Shown here piece by piece: positions 8,222-17,511 of a DNA stretch of 64,000 nt. Under the pieces are notes generated by a model that did not search any database, was not told where the DNA came from, and saw nothing but the letters and a program-made list of their open reading frames with translations. Position numbers and translations under genes: made by a program. The stretch comes from Nostoc sp. 'Peltigera membranacea cyanobiont' 210A (GTDB lineage: Bacteria > Cyanobacteriota > Cyanobacteriia > Cyanobacteriales > Nostocaceae), in contig NZ_NOLJ01000001.1 in NCBI RefSeq assembly GCF_002246015.1, forward strand, positions 620,293 to 684,292, in the 5' to 3' direction. Each line of letters begins with the position of its first letter. Positions within the stretch are counted from its first letter, which is position 1.

Positions 8222-9853
8222 ATGGCTCAAAGTTTTTACGTAAATCCAGTATCAGGCAGCAATACCAACCCAGGTACTCAACAAGCCCCCTTCAAAACTA
8301 TTACGCAAGCCCTCAAGGTAGCGACTCTTGATACCAAGATTCAACTAGCAGATGGTAATTACAATGCTGCTAGCGGTGAAGTCTTTCCGTTAACGATTTC
8401 ATCTGGCGTAACAGTGGTGGGTAATGAAGCCAATAAAGGCAATGGTATTTTAATTGAAGGAAGTGGTAGTTACCTGAGCCGTACTTTTGCTGGTCAGAAT
8501 GTCACTTTTGTGCTGCTGGATAAAGCTGAACTCCGAGGAGTGACTGTAACAAATTTAGCTAGTCGTGGTAGTGGTGTCTGGATCGAATCAACTACCCCTA
8601 CTGTTGCTAATAGCACCTTCATCAATAATAAGCGGGAGGGAGTATTTGCTACAGGCGATGCTAACCCAGTGATTCTAGGTAATGTGTTCAGTGAGAATGC
8701 AGCTAATGGAATTGCGATCGCTAAAAATTCTAAAGGTCAAATTGAAAATAATACCTACTTTAAAACAGGTTTTGGCATTGCCATTAGTGATACTGCATCA
8801 CCCATCCTTCGAGATAACAGAATCTATGAAAACCGTTCTGGGATTGTCATCTCTGGTAGTGCCCGTCCCGTATTACGTAATAATGTCAGTGAAAATAATA
8901 CTGATGATGGGATCACAGTAATTGGAACTGCTCTACCGGATATCGGCAGTATCAATAGTCCAGGGGGCAATACTCTACGCAATAACGGTAAATTTGATTT
9001 GCAAAATGTCAGTTCCAATAAGCTGATTTCTCTAGGAAATAAAATAGATGCGTCTAAAGTCGCCGGAAACATAGAGTTTGCAGATAGTTCGGTTCCAACA
9101 CCCACGCCAACTCCAACGCCAACTCCAACTCCAACGCCAACTCCAACGCCAACGCCAACTCCAACTCCAACGCCAACGCCAATTCCAACTCCAACTCCAA
9201 CTCCAACACCAACGCCAACGCCAACGCCAACACCAACGCCAACACCAACGCCAACGCCAACGCCAACTCCAACTATTGAATTAACCGATATTGCAAATCA
9301 TTGGGCAGGTGGGTTTATTCGGGAATTAGTCAAATTAGGGATAGTTAATGGTTTTCCCGATCGCACATTTAAACCCGATACGACGATGACACGGGCACAA
9401 TTCGCGGCAATATTGGTAAAAGCTTTCAACCCACAACCAAACCGTGCAGCGATCAAATTCAAAGATGTACCAACAGACTTCTGGGCATCCAAGGTAATTC
9501 AGCAGGCATATCAAGGTTCATTTCTCTCTGGTTTTCCCGACAATACCTTTAGTCCCAACAAAAATATCCAGCGTGTGCAAGTGATTGTCTCTCTGGTGAA
9601 TGGACTGGGGTTATCTAGTGATGGTACGGCAACTATCAAAGTTTTTGATGACCAAGCCAAGATTCCTGAATATGCCAAGGATGAGGTAACAAAAGCTATA
9701 GACAAGGAAATTATCGTCAATTACCCAAACCTGAAACAACTCAATCCTACCCGCGATGCTACACGCGGTGAGGTAGCGGCGATCGTGTATCAAGCTTTGG
9801 TAGATGCTGGGCGTGTAGCAGCGATCAATTCGTCTTATATAGTGACTGCTTGA
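8222..9853 (+). CDS. DUF1565/right-handed beta-helix protein with Pro-Thr spacer and SLH domains
   Basis: 543 residues in three parts. Residues ~1-285 are a DUF1565-type parallel beta-helix ([15 protein letters not shown] at the start, then [12 protein letters not shown] / [12 protein letters not shown] / [12 protein letters not shown] rungs typical of carbohydrate-binding or pectate-lyase-like folds). Residues ~292-352 are about 30 Pro-Thr dipeptides. Residues ~353-540 are S-layer homology repeats ([34 protein letters not shown] and divergent copies), which usually anchor proteins to the cell wall. No signal peptide is visible at MAQSFYVNP, so export is unclear. It is flanked on both sides by copies of the same MITE. 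Likely a surface or envelope protein; substrate unknown. Confidence 0.85.
   Translation: MAQSFYVNPVSGSNTNPGTQQAPFKTITQALKVATLDTKIQLADGNYNAASGEVFPLTISSGVTVVGNEANKGNGILIEGSGSYLSRTFAGQNVTFVLLDKAELRGVTVTNLASRGSGVWIESTTPTVANSTFINNKREGVFATGDANPVILGNVFSENAANGIAIAKNSKGQIENNTYFKTGFGIAISDTASPILRDNRIYENRSGIVISGSARPVLRNNVSENNTDDGITVIGTALPDIGSINSPGGNTLRNNGKFDLQNVSSNKLISLGNKIDASKVAGNIEFADSSVPTPTPTPTPTPTPTPTPTPTPTPTPTPTPIPTPTPTPTPTPTPTPTPTPTPTPTPTPTPTIELTDIANHWAGGFIRELVKLGIVNGFPDRTFKPDTTMTRAQFAAILVKAFNPQPNRAAIKFKDVPTDFWASKVIQQAYQGSFLSGFPDNTFSPNKNIQRVQVIVSLVNGLGLSSDGTATIKVFDDQAKIPEYAKDEVTKAIDKEIIVNYPNLKQLNPTRDATRGEVAAIVYQALVDAGRVAAINSSYIVTA
9094..9275 (+). repeat. In-gene 6-bp repeat coding for Pro-Thr
   Basis: About thirty CCAAC(T/G/A) hexamers in tandem, with one unit changed to Pro-Ile. 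They encode the rigid linker between the beta-helix and SLH domains. Tracts like this expand and shrink easily, so the linker length may vary between strains. Confidence 0.95.
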
Positions 9854-9884
9854 GGGAGGCAGGGGGCAGGGGGCAGGGGGCATT

Positions 9885-10053
9885 GGTGTAAACTTAAGCG
9901 GAAAACTATATCGGACAGGCGTTTTGCAAATCCCTCACGCCCTCATCCCCTAACCCCTTCTCCCAAAGGAGAAGGGGAATTGAATGTCTAGCTCCCCTCT
10001 CTCTTGGGGAGAGGGGCTGGGGGTGAGGGCAAAACGTTGTCGTCAAGCGGGTT
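9885..10053. mobile_element. Second, right-truncated copy of the 186-bp MITE
   Basis: Begins GGTGTAAACTTAAGCGG and follows the 7675 copy nearly base for base to TCAAGCGGGTT. It then diverges, lacking the right terminal repeat TTAAGTTGACACC. Same orientation as the first copy, so the two bracket the SLH gene as direct repeats. It sits just after the SLH stop and a GGCAGGGGGCA tandem tract. Confidence 0.8.
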
Positions 10054-10416
10054 ATGCATTCTTTGCGTTAGCCTACGGGAGTTTTGCGTCTACATTAAAA
10101 AAATTGACTTTGATAAAAAGTTAAGCTTTAATCCAAGTGTATTTAGCGATCGCCACCAATATTTACTATTGACTGCTTTTAACGGTGTCTTCACCTGCCC
10201 CACTTTCCTGGAAACCCAAATTAAATCAGGCTTTCTTAATTTGGAACTTTGAATTGGTATTATTACCATGTTCCAGTAATAGAATTGATAACGAAGGCTT
10301 GGTAAAGTCTTCAACTCTCAAAAGATAGAAGCTTTAGTAGCAGATTTTACCTGTAGAAAAACAAAAATCTGTATTCAAAGTAAGCTTGTAGCATATAAAA
10401 CGCTTGTAAGATTTTT
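10054..10416. promoter_or_regulatory. Leader region of the arginine-degradation gene
   Basis: About 360 bases without a credible gene. After the MITE remnant it is AT-rich, with one HIP1-related GCGATCGCC at 10147. I found no clear NtcA consensus and no recognisable riboswitch. The promoter for the gene starting at 10417 presumably lies here. Confidence 0.35.
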
Positions 10417-12528
10417 ATGACTTCCCGGATTCGCTTTTTAATGTGCCCTCCTGACCACTATGACGTGGACTATGTGATTAATCCTTGGATGGAAGGGAAT
10501 ATTCACAAGTCATCGCGCGATCGCGCCGTGGAACAGTGGCAGGGACTACATCAAATCCTCAAACAACACGCAATTGTAGATTTAGTACCACCTGAAAAAG
10601 GCTGGCCTGATTTGGTTTTTACCGCCAATGCTGGCTTAGTTCTGGGCGATAATGTCGTCCTCAGTCGCTTTTTGCACAAAGAACGTCAGGGAGAGGAGCC
10701 TTTCTTCAAGCAATGGTTTGAGGCAAATGGTTATACAGTCAATGAACTTCCTAAAGATTTGCCCTTTGAGGGAGCAGGAGACGCACTACTAGATCGGGAA
10801 GGACGCTGGTTATGGGCGGGATACGGTTTCCGCTCGGAATTAGATTCTCACCCTTATCTAGCTAAATGGCTGGATATTGAGGTGCTATCCCTGCGATTAA
10901 TAGACGAACGTTTCTATCACCTGGATACTTGCTTTTGTCCTTTAACAAATGGCTATTTGCTTTACTATCCCGGTGCTTTTGATTCTTACTCCAACCGCTT
11001 AATTGAAATGCGAGTCGCACCAGAAAAGCTAATCGCAATTGAAGAAGCCGATGCAGTCAACTTCGCTTGTAATACGGTGAATGTTGATAGCATCGTCATC
11101 ATGAACAAGGCGAGTGATGCTTTGAAAACCCGCCTTGCAGATGTGGGTTTCCAAGTGCTGGAAACACCGCTGACAGAATTTCTCAAAGCTGGTGGCGCGG
11201 CTAAATGCTTAACTCTGCGGGTTACAGAACCAGTTAGAGATGAAATTCATGCCAATGTCTCGGTAGAAAGCCGCGTCATTCGCATGGAAGGACATTTGCT
11301 AGATGCTGGCTTAATCAACCGCGCTTTGGATTTGATTATAGATGCCGGGGGAAGTTTCCAAGTCTTAAATTTCAACTTGGGAGAACAACGCCAAAGTACC
11401 TCAGCCGCAGAGGTGAAGGTATCAGCACCATCTCATGAGGTGATGGAAGAAATCATCTCAATGTTGATTGATTTGGGTGCAGTAAATTTACCCCATGATG
11501 AGCGAGATGCTATCTTGGAGCCGGTAATCCAAGATGGTGTTGCGCCTGATGATTTCTACGTCAGTACAATTTATCCCACGGAAGTACGCATTAGTGGTCA
11601 GTGGGTGAAGGTAGAAAATCAGCGGATGGATGGCGCGATCGCAATTACCCAAACTGCCAATGGCTTCGTCGCTCGGTGTAAAATACTCCGCGATTTAAAA
11701 GTTGGCGAACAGGTAATTGTAGACGTTTTAGGTATCCGCACCATCCGCAAAACGGAATCGCGCGAAGTCCGCAGCACCCAAGAATTTAGCTTTATGTCGG
11801 CGGGAGTTTCCAGCGAACGGCGCGTGGAATTAGTCGTTGAGCAAGTGGCTTGGGAATTACGTAAAATCCGCGATGCTGGTGGTAAAGTAGTTGTCACGGC
11901 TGGCCCAGTAGTGATTCACACTGGTGGCGGCGAACACTTGGCGCAACTGGTTCGGGAAGGATATGTACAGGCGTTGCTGGGTGGTAATGCGATCGCAGTT
12001 CACGACATCGAGCAAAATATCATGGGCACTTCCTTGGGTGTGGACATGAAGCGGGGTGTCGCCGTCCGTGGTGGACACCGCCATCACCTCAAGGTAATTA
12101 ATAGTATCCGCCGTTATGGCAGCATTCCGAAAGCTGTGGAGGCGGGAGCAATTAAAAGTGGCGTGATGTATGAGTGCGTCCACAATAATGTACCTTTTGT
12201 GCTTGCGGGTTCCATTCGGGATGACGGGCCTTTGCCTGATACCGTAATGGATTTGATTCAAGCACAGGAAGAATATGCCAAACACCTAGAAGGTGCAGAG
12301 ATGATTTTAATGCTGTCATCGATGCTGCACTCGATTGGGGTGGGGAATATGACTCCGGCAGGGGTGAAAATGGTATGTGTCGATATTAATCCAGCTGTGG
12401 TGACTAAGTTAAGCGATCGCGGTTCTGTAGAATCAGTGGGTGTGGTGACAGATGTGGGATTATTCCTCAGTCTGTTGATTCAGCAGTTGGATAAGTTGAC
12501 AAGTCCTTATGTGAATAAGGTAGGTTAG
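10417..12528 (+). CDS. agrE: Bifunctional arginine dihydrolase / ornithine cyclodeaminase (AgrE/ArgZ type)
   Basis: 703 residues matching the cyanobacterial enzyme that turns arginine into ornithine plus ammonia and CO2, and then ornithine into proline. The N-terminal guanidine-modifying domain (residues ~1-280) shows CPPDHYDVDYVINPWM, the TANAGLV substrate loop, the EGAGDAL motif, the HLDTCFCPL histidine block and the catalytic cysteine in GGAAKCLTLRV. A LOR/SDH-like domain follows, and the C-terminal ornithine cyclodeaminase-like region holds the TAGPVVIHTGGGEH and MLSSMLHSIGVGNMTP segments. In diazotrophs it is thought to mobilise arginine released from cyanophycin, which suits the HGL neighbourhood. 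Length and both halves are intact. Confidence 0.9.
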   Translation: MTSRIRFLMCPPDHYDVDYVINPWMEGNIHKSSRDRAVEQWQGLHQILKQHAIVDLVPPEKGWPDLVFTANAGLVLGDNVVLSRFLHKERQGEEPFFKQWFEANGYTVNELPKDLPFEGAGDALLDREGRWLWAGYGFRSELDSHPYLAKWLDIEVLSLRLIDERFYHLDTCFCPLTNGYLLYYPGAFDSYSNRLIEMRVAPEKLIAIEEADAVNFACNTVNVDSIVIMNKASDALKTRLADVGFQVLETPLTEFLKAGGAAKCLTLRVTEPVRDEIHANVSVESRVIRMEGHLLDAGLINRALDLIIDAGGSFQVLNFNLGEQRQSTSAAEVKVSAPSHEVMEEIISMLIDLGAVNLPHDERDAILEPVIQDGVAPDDFYVSTIYPTEVRISGQWVKVENQRMDGAIAITQTANGFVARCKILRDLKVGEQVIVDVLGIRTIRKTESREVRSTQEFSFMSAGVSSERRVELVVEQVAWELRKIRDAGGKVVVTAGPVVIHTGGGEHLAQLVREGYVQALLGGNAIAVHDIEQNIMGTSLGVDMKRGVAVRGGHRHHLKVINSIRRYGSIPKAVEAGAIKSGVMYECVHNNVPFVLAGSIRDDGPLPDTVMDLIQAQEEYAKHLEGAEMILMLSSMLHSIGVGNMTPAGVKMVCVDINPAVVTKLSDRGSVESVGVVTDVGLFLSLLIQQLDKLTSPYVNKVG

Positions 12529-12596
12529 GAAAACGTAGACGTGAAACGGCTTCCCGCAGGGTACCGCGAAGACGCAAAGGGCGCGAAGAAAGGAAG
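12529..12596. repeat. Short palindromic repeat between agrE and the DUF2085 gene
   Basis: Contains GGCTTCCCGCAGGGTACCGCGAAGACGCAAAGGGCGCGAAG, made of pieces of common Nostoc intergenic repeats (CTTCCCGCAGGG also occurs at 23824). Nothing else is seen in the gap. Confidence 0.5.
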
Positions 12597-13118
12597 ATGA
12601 CAAGAGTAGCTTTTAGTGAATTGCAGGTTAATTGGGTCAGTTTTATCGCTGATTTCTTGTTGGTAGGGATGGTTTTTGGCCCGCCTATCGCTCCCTTTTT
12701 GGCTGCGTCTGGAGTGTCTTTGCTTCCTGGGATTGCGGACATCATTTATTTCATGGGTAATCATGTGTGTCCGCAACCAGCTATGGGGTTAGATTTAGCA
12801 CCACCGTTTATGATGGCTGTGTGTATGCGCTGCTACGGCACTGTAACGGGTTTGCTAATTACTCGTTTGCTGTATGGGATAACTGGTGGTAAAGGATTTT
12901 ACTGGTTAAGTCAGTATGGCTGGAGTGGTGTTGCTTTAGCTAGTGTGCTGATGATGGCTTATCCTTTGGAATTAGCAGCACAGATATTCGGCTTATGGAG
13001 TTTTAATAATTATCTGGTTACGCCTTTTGGGTTAATTACAGGTTTGGCGTGGGGATTGTTTACTATGCCGATCTTACATGGGTGGCGGGTTGGTAAAATC
13101 AGCTTGCATGAATTGTAG
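12597..13118 (+). CDS. DUF2085 family membrane protein
   Basis: 173-residue integral membrane protein with about four hydrophobic segments. It carries the conserved family cysteine pattern: GNHVCPQPAM early on, then MMAVCMRCYGTVTGLL. The paired Cys plus His suggests metal or redox binding, but no function is established to my knowledge. A good start follows GGAAG (GGAAGATG). It lies 68 bases after agrE in the same direction and may be cotranscribed. Confidence 0.8.
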   Translation: MTRVAFSELQVNWVSFIADFLLVGMVFGPPIAPFLAASGVSLLPGIADIIYFMGNHVCPQPAMGLDLAPPFMMAVCMRCYGTVTGLLITRLLYGITGGKGFYWLSQYGWSGVALASVLMMAYPLELAAQIFGLWSFNNYLVTPFGLITGLAWGLFTMPILHGWRVGKISLHEL

Positions 13119-13206
13119 AATTAGAAACCGCACGTTAGTAGCCTCTCCCAACTGATAGAGGCAAGGATGCGGCATGACCGAAACCAAGTGCTGAGGGCGA
13201 TAAATT

Positions 13207-13851
13207 ATGATTCAAGCCTTACGTAAACTAGTAACATTCGATGAATTCATCGCTTGGTATCCAGAAAATTCGCAACAACGTTATGAACTGCATGATGGAG
13301 TAATTGTTGAGATGGCACCACCAACAGGCGACCATGAAGAGGTCATTGGATTTTTGGCACTAGAAATATCTGCCGAAATTAAGAGGCTAAAACTTCCCTA
13401 CTTCATTCCTAAAACAGCGTTTATTAAACCATTGGAAGGTCAATCAGCTTATTCTCCAGATGTGCTGATATTAAATCGGACTAATTTAGTAAATGAGCCT
13501 CTGTGGAAAAAAGAATCAACTATTAGCCAAGCAGCATCAATTCCTTTAGTAGTTGAGGTAGTTAGTACCAACTGGAGAGATGATTATTTAAAAAAAGTGG
13601 CAGACTATGAGGCAGTAGGCATTCCTGAATACTGGATTATAGATTATGCAGCTTTAGGTGGTAAGCGGTTTATAGGCAATCCTAAACAACCAACTATCTG
13701 GATTTACTCGTTAGTTGAAGGAGAATACCAAGTCAGACAGTTTCGAGGTAGCGATGCCTGTAACGGTAAAGTAAGCATTATCTCACCTACTTTTCCCGAA
13801 TTGAATTTAACCGTCGAACAGATTTTTCAAGCTGGAGGTCTAACAACATAG
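13207..13851 (+). CDS. Uma2 family (DUF820) putative endonuclease
   Basis: 214 residues of the Uma2/DUF820 family, which is strongly expanded in cyanobacteria and has a PD-(D/E)XK nuclease-like fold. Visible marks are the N-terminal RYELHDGVIVEM, AYSPDVLIL, the PLVVEVVSTNWRDDYLKKVADYEAVGIPEYWIID block (catalytic D/E and K residues), and the typical ending EQIFQAGGL. The biological role of the family is unknown, and single genes are scattered without conserved partners. A second member lies at 54779. Confidence 0.88.
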   Translation: MIQALRKLVTFDEFIAWYPENSQQRYELHDGVIVEMAPPTGDHEEVIGFLALEISAEIKRLKLPYFIPKTAFIKPLEGQSAYSPDVLILNRTNLVNEPLWKKESTISQAASIPLVVEVVSTNWRDDYLKKVADYEAVGIPEYWIIDYAALGGKRFIGNPKQPTIWIYSLVEGEYQVRQFRGSDACNGKVSIISPTFPELNLTVEQIFQAGGLTT

Positions 13852-14012
13852 CTACAACCCCACTTGACTGATTTTGAAAGGCGATCGCATTTAATGATAA
13901 AGACATCGATAAATCATTAACTCACAACTTCTGCATTGATTCAGAATTCTGAATTCTGAATTCTTTTTTAATAATCCTAAAACTCGTTGGTGCAAAAAGT
14001 TGCAGTGTTAGC

Positions 14013-14041
14013 GATCGCTAGTACTGTAAATACTAGCGATC
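14013..14041. terminator. Bidirectional hairpin between convergent genes
   Basis: GATCGCTAGTA (14013-14023) pairs perfectly with TACTAGCGATC (14031-14041) across a 7-base loop. It lies between the Uma2 gene reading right and the glycosyltransferase reading left, a natural place for a shared terminator. No long T-run is present. A GAATTC/TGAATTC short repeat lies at 13937-13965. Confidence 0.5.
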
Positions 14042-14053
14042 TGTTTGTTATCG

Positions 14054-15331
14054 TTATCGTCTTATACTGCCTGTACCTACCTCCACCTTCTGCGCTCCTT
14101 CAATGATTTGGTAAAGTTTGTGTTCAAATTTCTGCATACATGCCGACCAATCAAATTCGAGTATAGAGGGGCGAGCGTGTCTAGTCATATCTGCTTTCAA
14201 ATCGGGATTTTCCAGAATCGCAATTACCTTTTGGGCGAAGTCTGTAGGGTTGTTAGGTTGGGCAAGGAAGCCGTTACGACCAGGAAATACCTGTTCTGAG
14301 GTTGACGGTGCAACAACAGCAACCAGAGGAGTTCCAGACGCTAATGCTTCGTTATTTGTCGTGCAGAAGTTCTCGGTGACGGAGGGGTTGATAAAAACAT
14401 CCGCTCTGGCAAACCAACCTAGAAGTTCTGTACCATGAGACTCACCCCATACAGTAATACCCGCTCCAAACTTTTTAGCACGCTCGCGGATCTCTTCATC
14501 TAGCGGGCCACTACCAACAATTACCAGATGAACATCAGGAATTTTGGCAGCTATGACTGGAAAGATATCAAGCAATTGGTTGACATTCTTTTCGGGTGTG
14601 ATGCGTCCGACAAACAACAGAGTTGGTCGGTTATCGTTGGGAATTGGGTCGTAACAAATGTTTCGCGGATGAAATTTTTCGCAATCGATACCTTGATAAG
14701 CGACGTATTCAGCGCGTTGGCATTTCAGTTCTTCGTATTTAGTCAGTTGCTCTTTAGAAGAGAAGTAATTGAAGTCATAAGACTCACTAAATTGCTTAAC
14801 TAAAACGGGAACAATGGGACGAACCAAATTGAAGAATCTGTCTCCAAAGTAATATTTGATATAGGCAACGATATCTGTATGGAAGAGTGATATTATTGGC
14901 GTGCCTGTTCGTTTTGCGTATTGAGTGCCAATAGGGCGACCATAACCTTGCAAGAAAAATGAGTATAAACCTCTCATTTGGGCTGCTTCTTCAACCACGA
15001 TAATATCGGGTTTGAATTTCTCCAGCAACTTGGTATCGCTCCAATGACGATAGTTCAACGGTTGAGGAAGAGACTTATAGAATAGCAGCGGTTCTGTGGG
15101 GAATGCGTAAGCAGAGAAGTTGGGGAAAGATTGAATTTCCTCCAAACCTGGCATGGGGCGATCGCCGACATTTTTGGGGTAGCGATCGTTAATTTGCGGA
15201 TGGACTAGAAAAACCTCATGTCCCTGCTCTAGCAACCAACGAACTCGTTGGTGAACTGCGACGGAAACACCAGTTAAGAAAGGAGCATACAACCCTGTAA
15301 ACAGTGCAATGCGAAGTTTTTGCTTAGTCAT
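14054..15331 (-). CDS. hglT: GT4 family glycosyltransferase, probable heterocyst glycolipid glycosyltransferase
   Basis: 425-residue GT-B fold enzyme. The N-terminal acceptor domain begins RIALFTGLYAPFLTGVSVAVHQR. The C-terminal donor domain shows LLFVGRITPEKNVNQLL, GSGPLDEEIRERA, and the E-x7-E type motif in SVTENFCTTNNEALASGTPLVA. It would transfer glucose from UDP-glucose to the heterocyst glycolipid aglycone. The name rests on the family and on position: the equivalent Anabaena PCC 7120 gene at this end of the HGL island is, as I recall, all5341/hglT. It is separated by 0.8 kb from the next gene of the arm. If it is not HglT, it is a related diacylglycerol- or polyol-type glucosyltransferase. 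Confidence 0.8.
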   Translation of the reverse strand: MTKQKLRIALFTGLYAPFLTGVSVAVHQRVRWLLEQGHEVFLVHPQINDRYPKNVGDRPMPGLEEIQSFPNFSAYAFPTEPLLFYKSLPQPLNYRHWSDTKLLEKFKPDIIVVEEAAQMRGLYSFFLQGYGRPIGTQYAKRTGTPIISLFHTDIVAYIKYYFGDRFFNLVRPIVPVLVKQFSESYDFNYFSSKEQLTKYEELKCQRAEYVAYQGIDCEKFHPRNICYDPIPNDNRPTLLFVGRITPEKNVNQLLDIFPVIAAKIPDVHLVIVGSGPLDEEIRERAKKFGAGITVWGESHGTELLGWFARADVFINPSVTENFCTTNNEALASGTPLVAVVAPSTSEQVFPGRNGFLAQPNNPTDFAQKVIAILENPDLKADMTRHARPSILEFDWSACMQKFEHKLYQIIEGAQKVEVGTGSIRR

Positions 15332-16143
15332 AATAAAGGGGAATATTTCACAAAATTGCTGGTTTTTAACTTAGGATTTACGCAGCAAATGTTTGATGAA
15401 CATCCTGATTATTTGGCTCACAAATTCCCAGTAATACAGTTAGACTAAGGATTTACGCATTGTCAAATAGCTGAAATTTTCGATTTTGAAGTGGATGTTT
15501 ATAGTGCTTCTAGTTTGTGTGCAATAGAGTCTGATCTCTCTCTTTCTAGAAGAGATGCTTTGAGGCTTAGTCCCCTGACAGTAACAAAAGTTTTTCCACT
15601 TTTCTCTCCTCTTAGGCTACGGTATACACACAAGTCTGAAATAGCTGATTAACCAGCGTTTTACCCCACCCTAACCCTCCCCAATATATTGGGGAGGGAA
15701 CTAGATTTTCCGGTCTCCCCCCAATATATCGGGGGGATTAAGGGGGGTAATTCGACACCGTAGCGATGCCTTGGGAGGGGGGTAAGTTCAGGGTTTGGGC
15801 TTCATTACCAAGATGTGTGTATACCGTAGCTTCTTAAGAGAGAGTTAGAGAGAGGTATGGAAAAGGTTGGAGATTAAGTAGACTCAATTGCAAACACGTA
15901 TATAAACCTGGGTTAGAAACTAACAAAACATCCAAAATGCTAAGTCAAAATTCCCCTTAATATATTTGTCTAAACCCTTGGTAAAAATGTAAATACGTTT
16001 TGATAATCAACAAGTAAAAACGTATATTTTTACAAGGGTTATAGCTAATATAGTTCTACTAAATATAAGATAATATAATTTGAAGACTAGGGAATGTTTA
16101 GTGTAATAACTTTCATGCCCTAGTTGATATTTAGCAATTTAAT
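15332..16143. repeat. Repeat-filled 0.8-kb gap with a MITE-like element
   Basis: No gene is seen. The gap holds two GGATTTACGCA motifs (15374, 15450). A 213-bp element at 15617-15829 has perfect 16-bp terminal inverted repeats (CTACGGTATACACACA / TGTGTGTATACCGTAG). Its interior is two strong hairpins (CCCTCCCCAATATATTGGGGAGGG and CCCCCCAATATATCGGGGGG). Weaker complementarity continues outside the ends (CTCTCCTCTTA / TAAGAGAGAG). Confidence 0.75.
15973..16040 (-). terminator. Large stem-loop downstream of the GT2 gene
   Basis: AACCCTTGGTAAAAATGTAAATACG pairs imperfectly with CGTATATTTTTACAAGGGTT across a short loop. It lies about 100 bases past the stop of the minus-strand glycosyltransferase and may end that transcript or stabilise its 3' end. 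Confidence 0.4.
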
Positions 16144-17403
16144 TCAAAGAGAAACCTTGCTATTAATAGGCTGATCCAACCATTGATAAGGGCGATATTC
16201 CACTAAGCGGATATTCCAAGGCCCTTTAACGCGATAGCTGACACCGCGCCAGGTAACTGTTGATGTCCACAGGGATGATAGCATCGCTAACCCATAAACC
16301 CACTGTGTCAACGGAATCCCAATCAACATTTTAATGATTGTAGCAGCTGATAATTTGGCGATCGCCTGGTCATTAGAGCGAACCACTCGCTGTATCTCTA
16401 ATTCCAACACCAGCATTATCAAAAGTAATCCGACAGTGTAAACTCCATAGCAGACTAACAACAGAGCCGCAGCTTCCCATTTTGCCTCTAACAACGACTC
16501 TAGAACTAATACGCTCAGTAGAGTCGGAAACAAAATGCTAGAAACAGCTTCACTAACAAGAGCTAACCAACGTGGGTGATACAGTCGAGAAAAAAGGATA
16601 AGCCGCTTGAGATAGTCTATTAAGTTGAATAAATCAGTCTCTTCACGATTAACTATTAGCAGCGAAGGCACAAACTTTACCTGAAAACCATGTTTTTTCA
16701 GGATGTCGTGCATCATAAAATCTTCGCCTAAAGCTTGTCCCCACTTATCTAGCAGTTCTGTTTGGCGAAGCACTTCTGTTTTCACAGCCAAAGTTCCACC
16801 CCAAGGAATCTGGAAGATAAACATTTGCACTACTGTGGATACATTGCCGACGTACCGTACTAAAGAACCCCAATACCTACCTGTTGGTACGTACCACCGA
16901 TTGCCGGTTGTTGCTCCCACTTTGGCATCGCCTAGAGGACTGACTAATTCTCTGAGCCAATTCAGATGAACTATAGTATCAGCATCGACTAAAGCAACCA
17001 CCTTGTAGGAGTCGTCCAACTCACGGATAGCTTGGATTAAAGAACTGCATTTGAGACTACAATTGTTGCGTACTATTCTCAAAGGGCTGATTTGAACGTT
17101 GGTTGCTTCTTGCTCTGTGATGGTTTCACTAGCAATTTTCCAAGCAGGATCTTCGTGACTATCAACGATCAACTTTAAATCATACTGTGGATAGTTTTGA
17201 TTTAGGAGCGATCGCAAACATCTAGGCAAAAACGGATCGGCTCCGCGTAAGCAAAGAATTACTGCGGTTTTGGGTAACTGATCGTCTGGTAATAAGTTTT
17301 TTTTAGACGAGCGCAGATACCATATAAAGACAAGCGTAAAACACACCTGAATAACCAGCCAACCCGTCAAAGACTTAGACAGAAATATTGCCAAATCTTC
17401 CAT
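16144..17403 (-). CDS. Membrane-bound family 2 glycosyltransferase in the HGL island
   Basis: About 419 residues from the preferred ATG at 17403 (MEDLAIFLSKSL). An N-terminal membrane segment is followed by a GT-A domain: TAVILCLRGADPFLPRCLRSLLNQNY, VDADT as the metal-binding DxD, GATTGNRWYVP, and GEDFMMHD as the acid/base region. Several C-terminal membrane helices follow. The architecture resembles ceramide glucosyltransferase/HpnI-like GT2 enzymes acting on lipid acceptors. A longer frame back to 17598 exists but is repeat-derived (PTPPTPP), so I reject it. Same strand and order as the hgd genes; a role in heterocyst lipid or envelope sugar assembly is an inference. Confidence 0.82.
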   Translation of the reverse strand: MEDLAIFLSKSLTGWLVIQVCFTLVFIWYLRSSKKNLLPDDQLPKTAVILCLRGADPFLPRCLRSLLNQNYPQYDLKLIVDSHEDPAWKIASETITEQEATNVQISPLRIVRNNCSLKCSSLIQAIRELDDSYKVVALVDADTIVHLNWLRELVSPLGDAKVGATTGNRWYVPTGRYWGSLVRYVGNVSTVVQMFIFQIPWGGTLAVKTEVLRQTELLDKWGQALGEDFMMHDILKKHGFQVKFVPSLLIVNREETDLFNLIDYLKRLILFSRLYHPRWLALVSEAVSSILFPTLLSVLVLESLLEAKWEAAALLLVCYGVYTVGLLLIMLVLELEIQRVVRSNDQAIAKLSAATIIKMLIGIPLTQWVYGLAMLSSLWTSTVTWRGVSYRVKGPWNIRLVEYRPYQWLDQPINSKVSL

Positions 17404-17463
17404 TAAATTTTTAGTCTCCGACAGAATAATGGATTGGGCATTGGGCATTGGAAAGAGGACAGG

Positions 17464-17511
17464 GGGTGTGGGAGGTGTGGGGGGTGTGGGAGGTGTGGGG
17501 GGTGTGGGAGG
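17464..17511. repeat. 9-bp tandem repeat GGTGTGGGA/G
   Basis: About five copies of GGTGTGGG(A/G) upstream of the GT2 start, followed by related C-rich sequence (17528-17600). On the minus strand it would read as Pro-Thr-Pro triplets. This is a typical Nostocales STRR. Confidence 0.85.

Noticed and set aside
8560-8585. RGSG-containing peptide (SRGSGVW) in the beta-helix protein
   Set aside because: Checked as a possible RGSGR patterning signal; the fifth residue is Val and the context is a structural rung.
9054-9284. Minus- and plus-frame ORFs of Leu-Ala/Glu-Leu and Gln-Arg repeats
   Set aside because: Alternate frames through the Pro-Thr hexamer repeat; all six frames stay open in such tracts.
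10004-10252. 82-residue ORF before agrE
   Set aside because: Begins in the truncated MITE copy; no codon-usage or motif support.
11857-12285. 142-residue minus-strand ORF inside agrE
   Set aside because: Antisense shadow of a well-supported enzyme domain.
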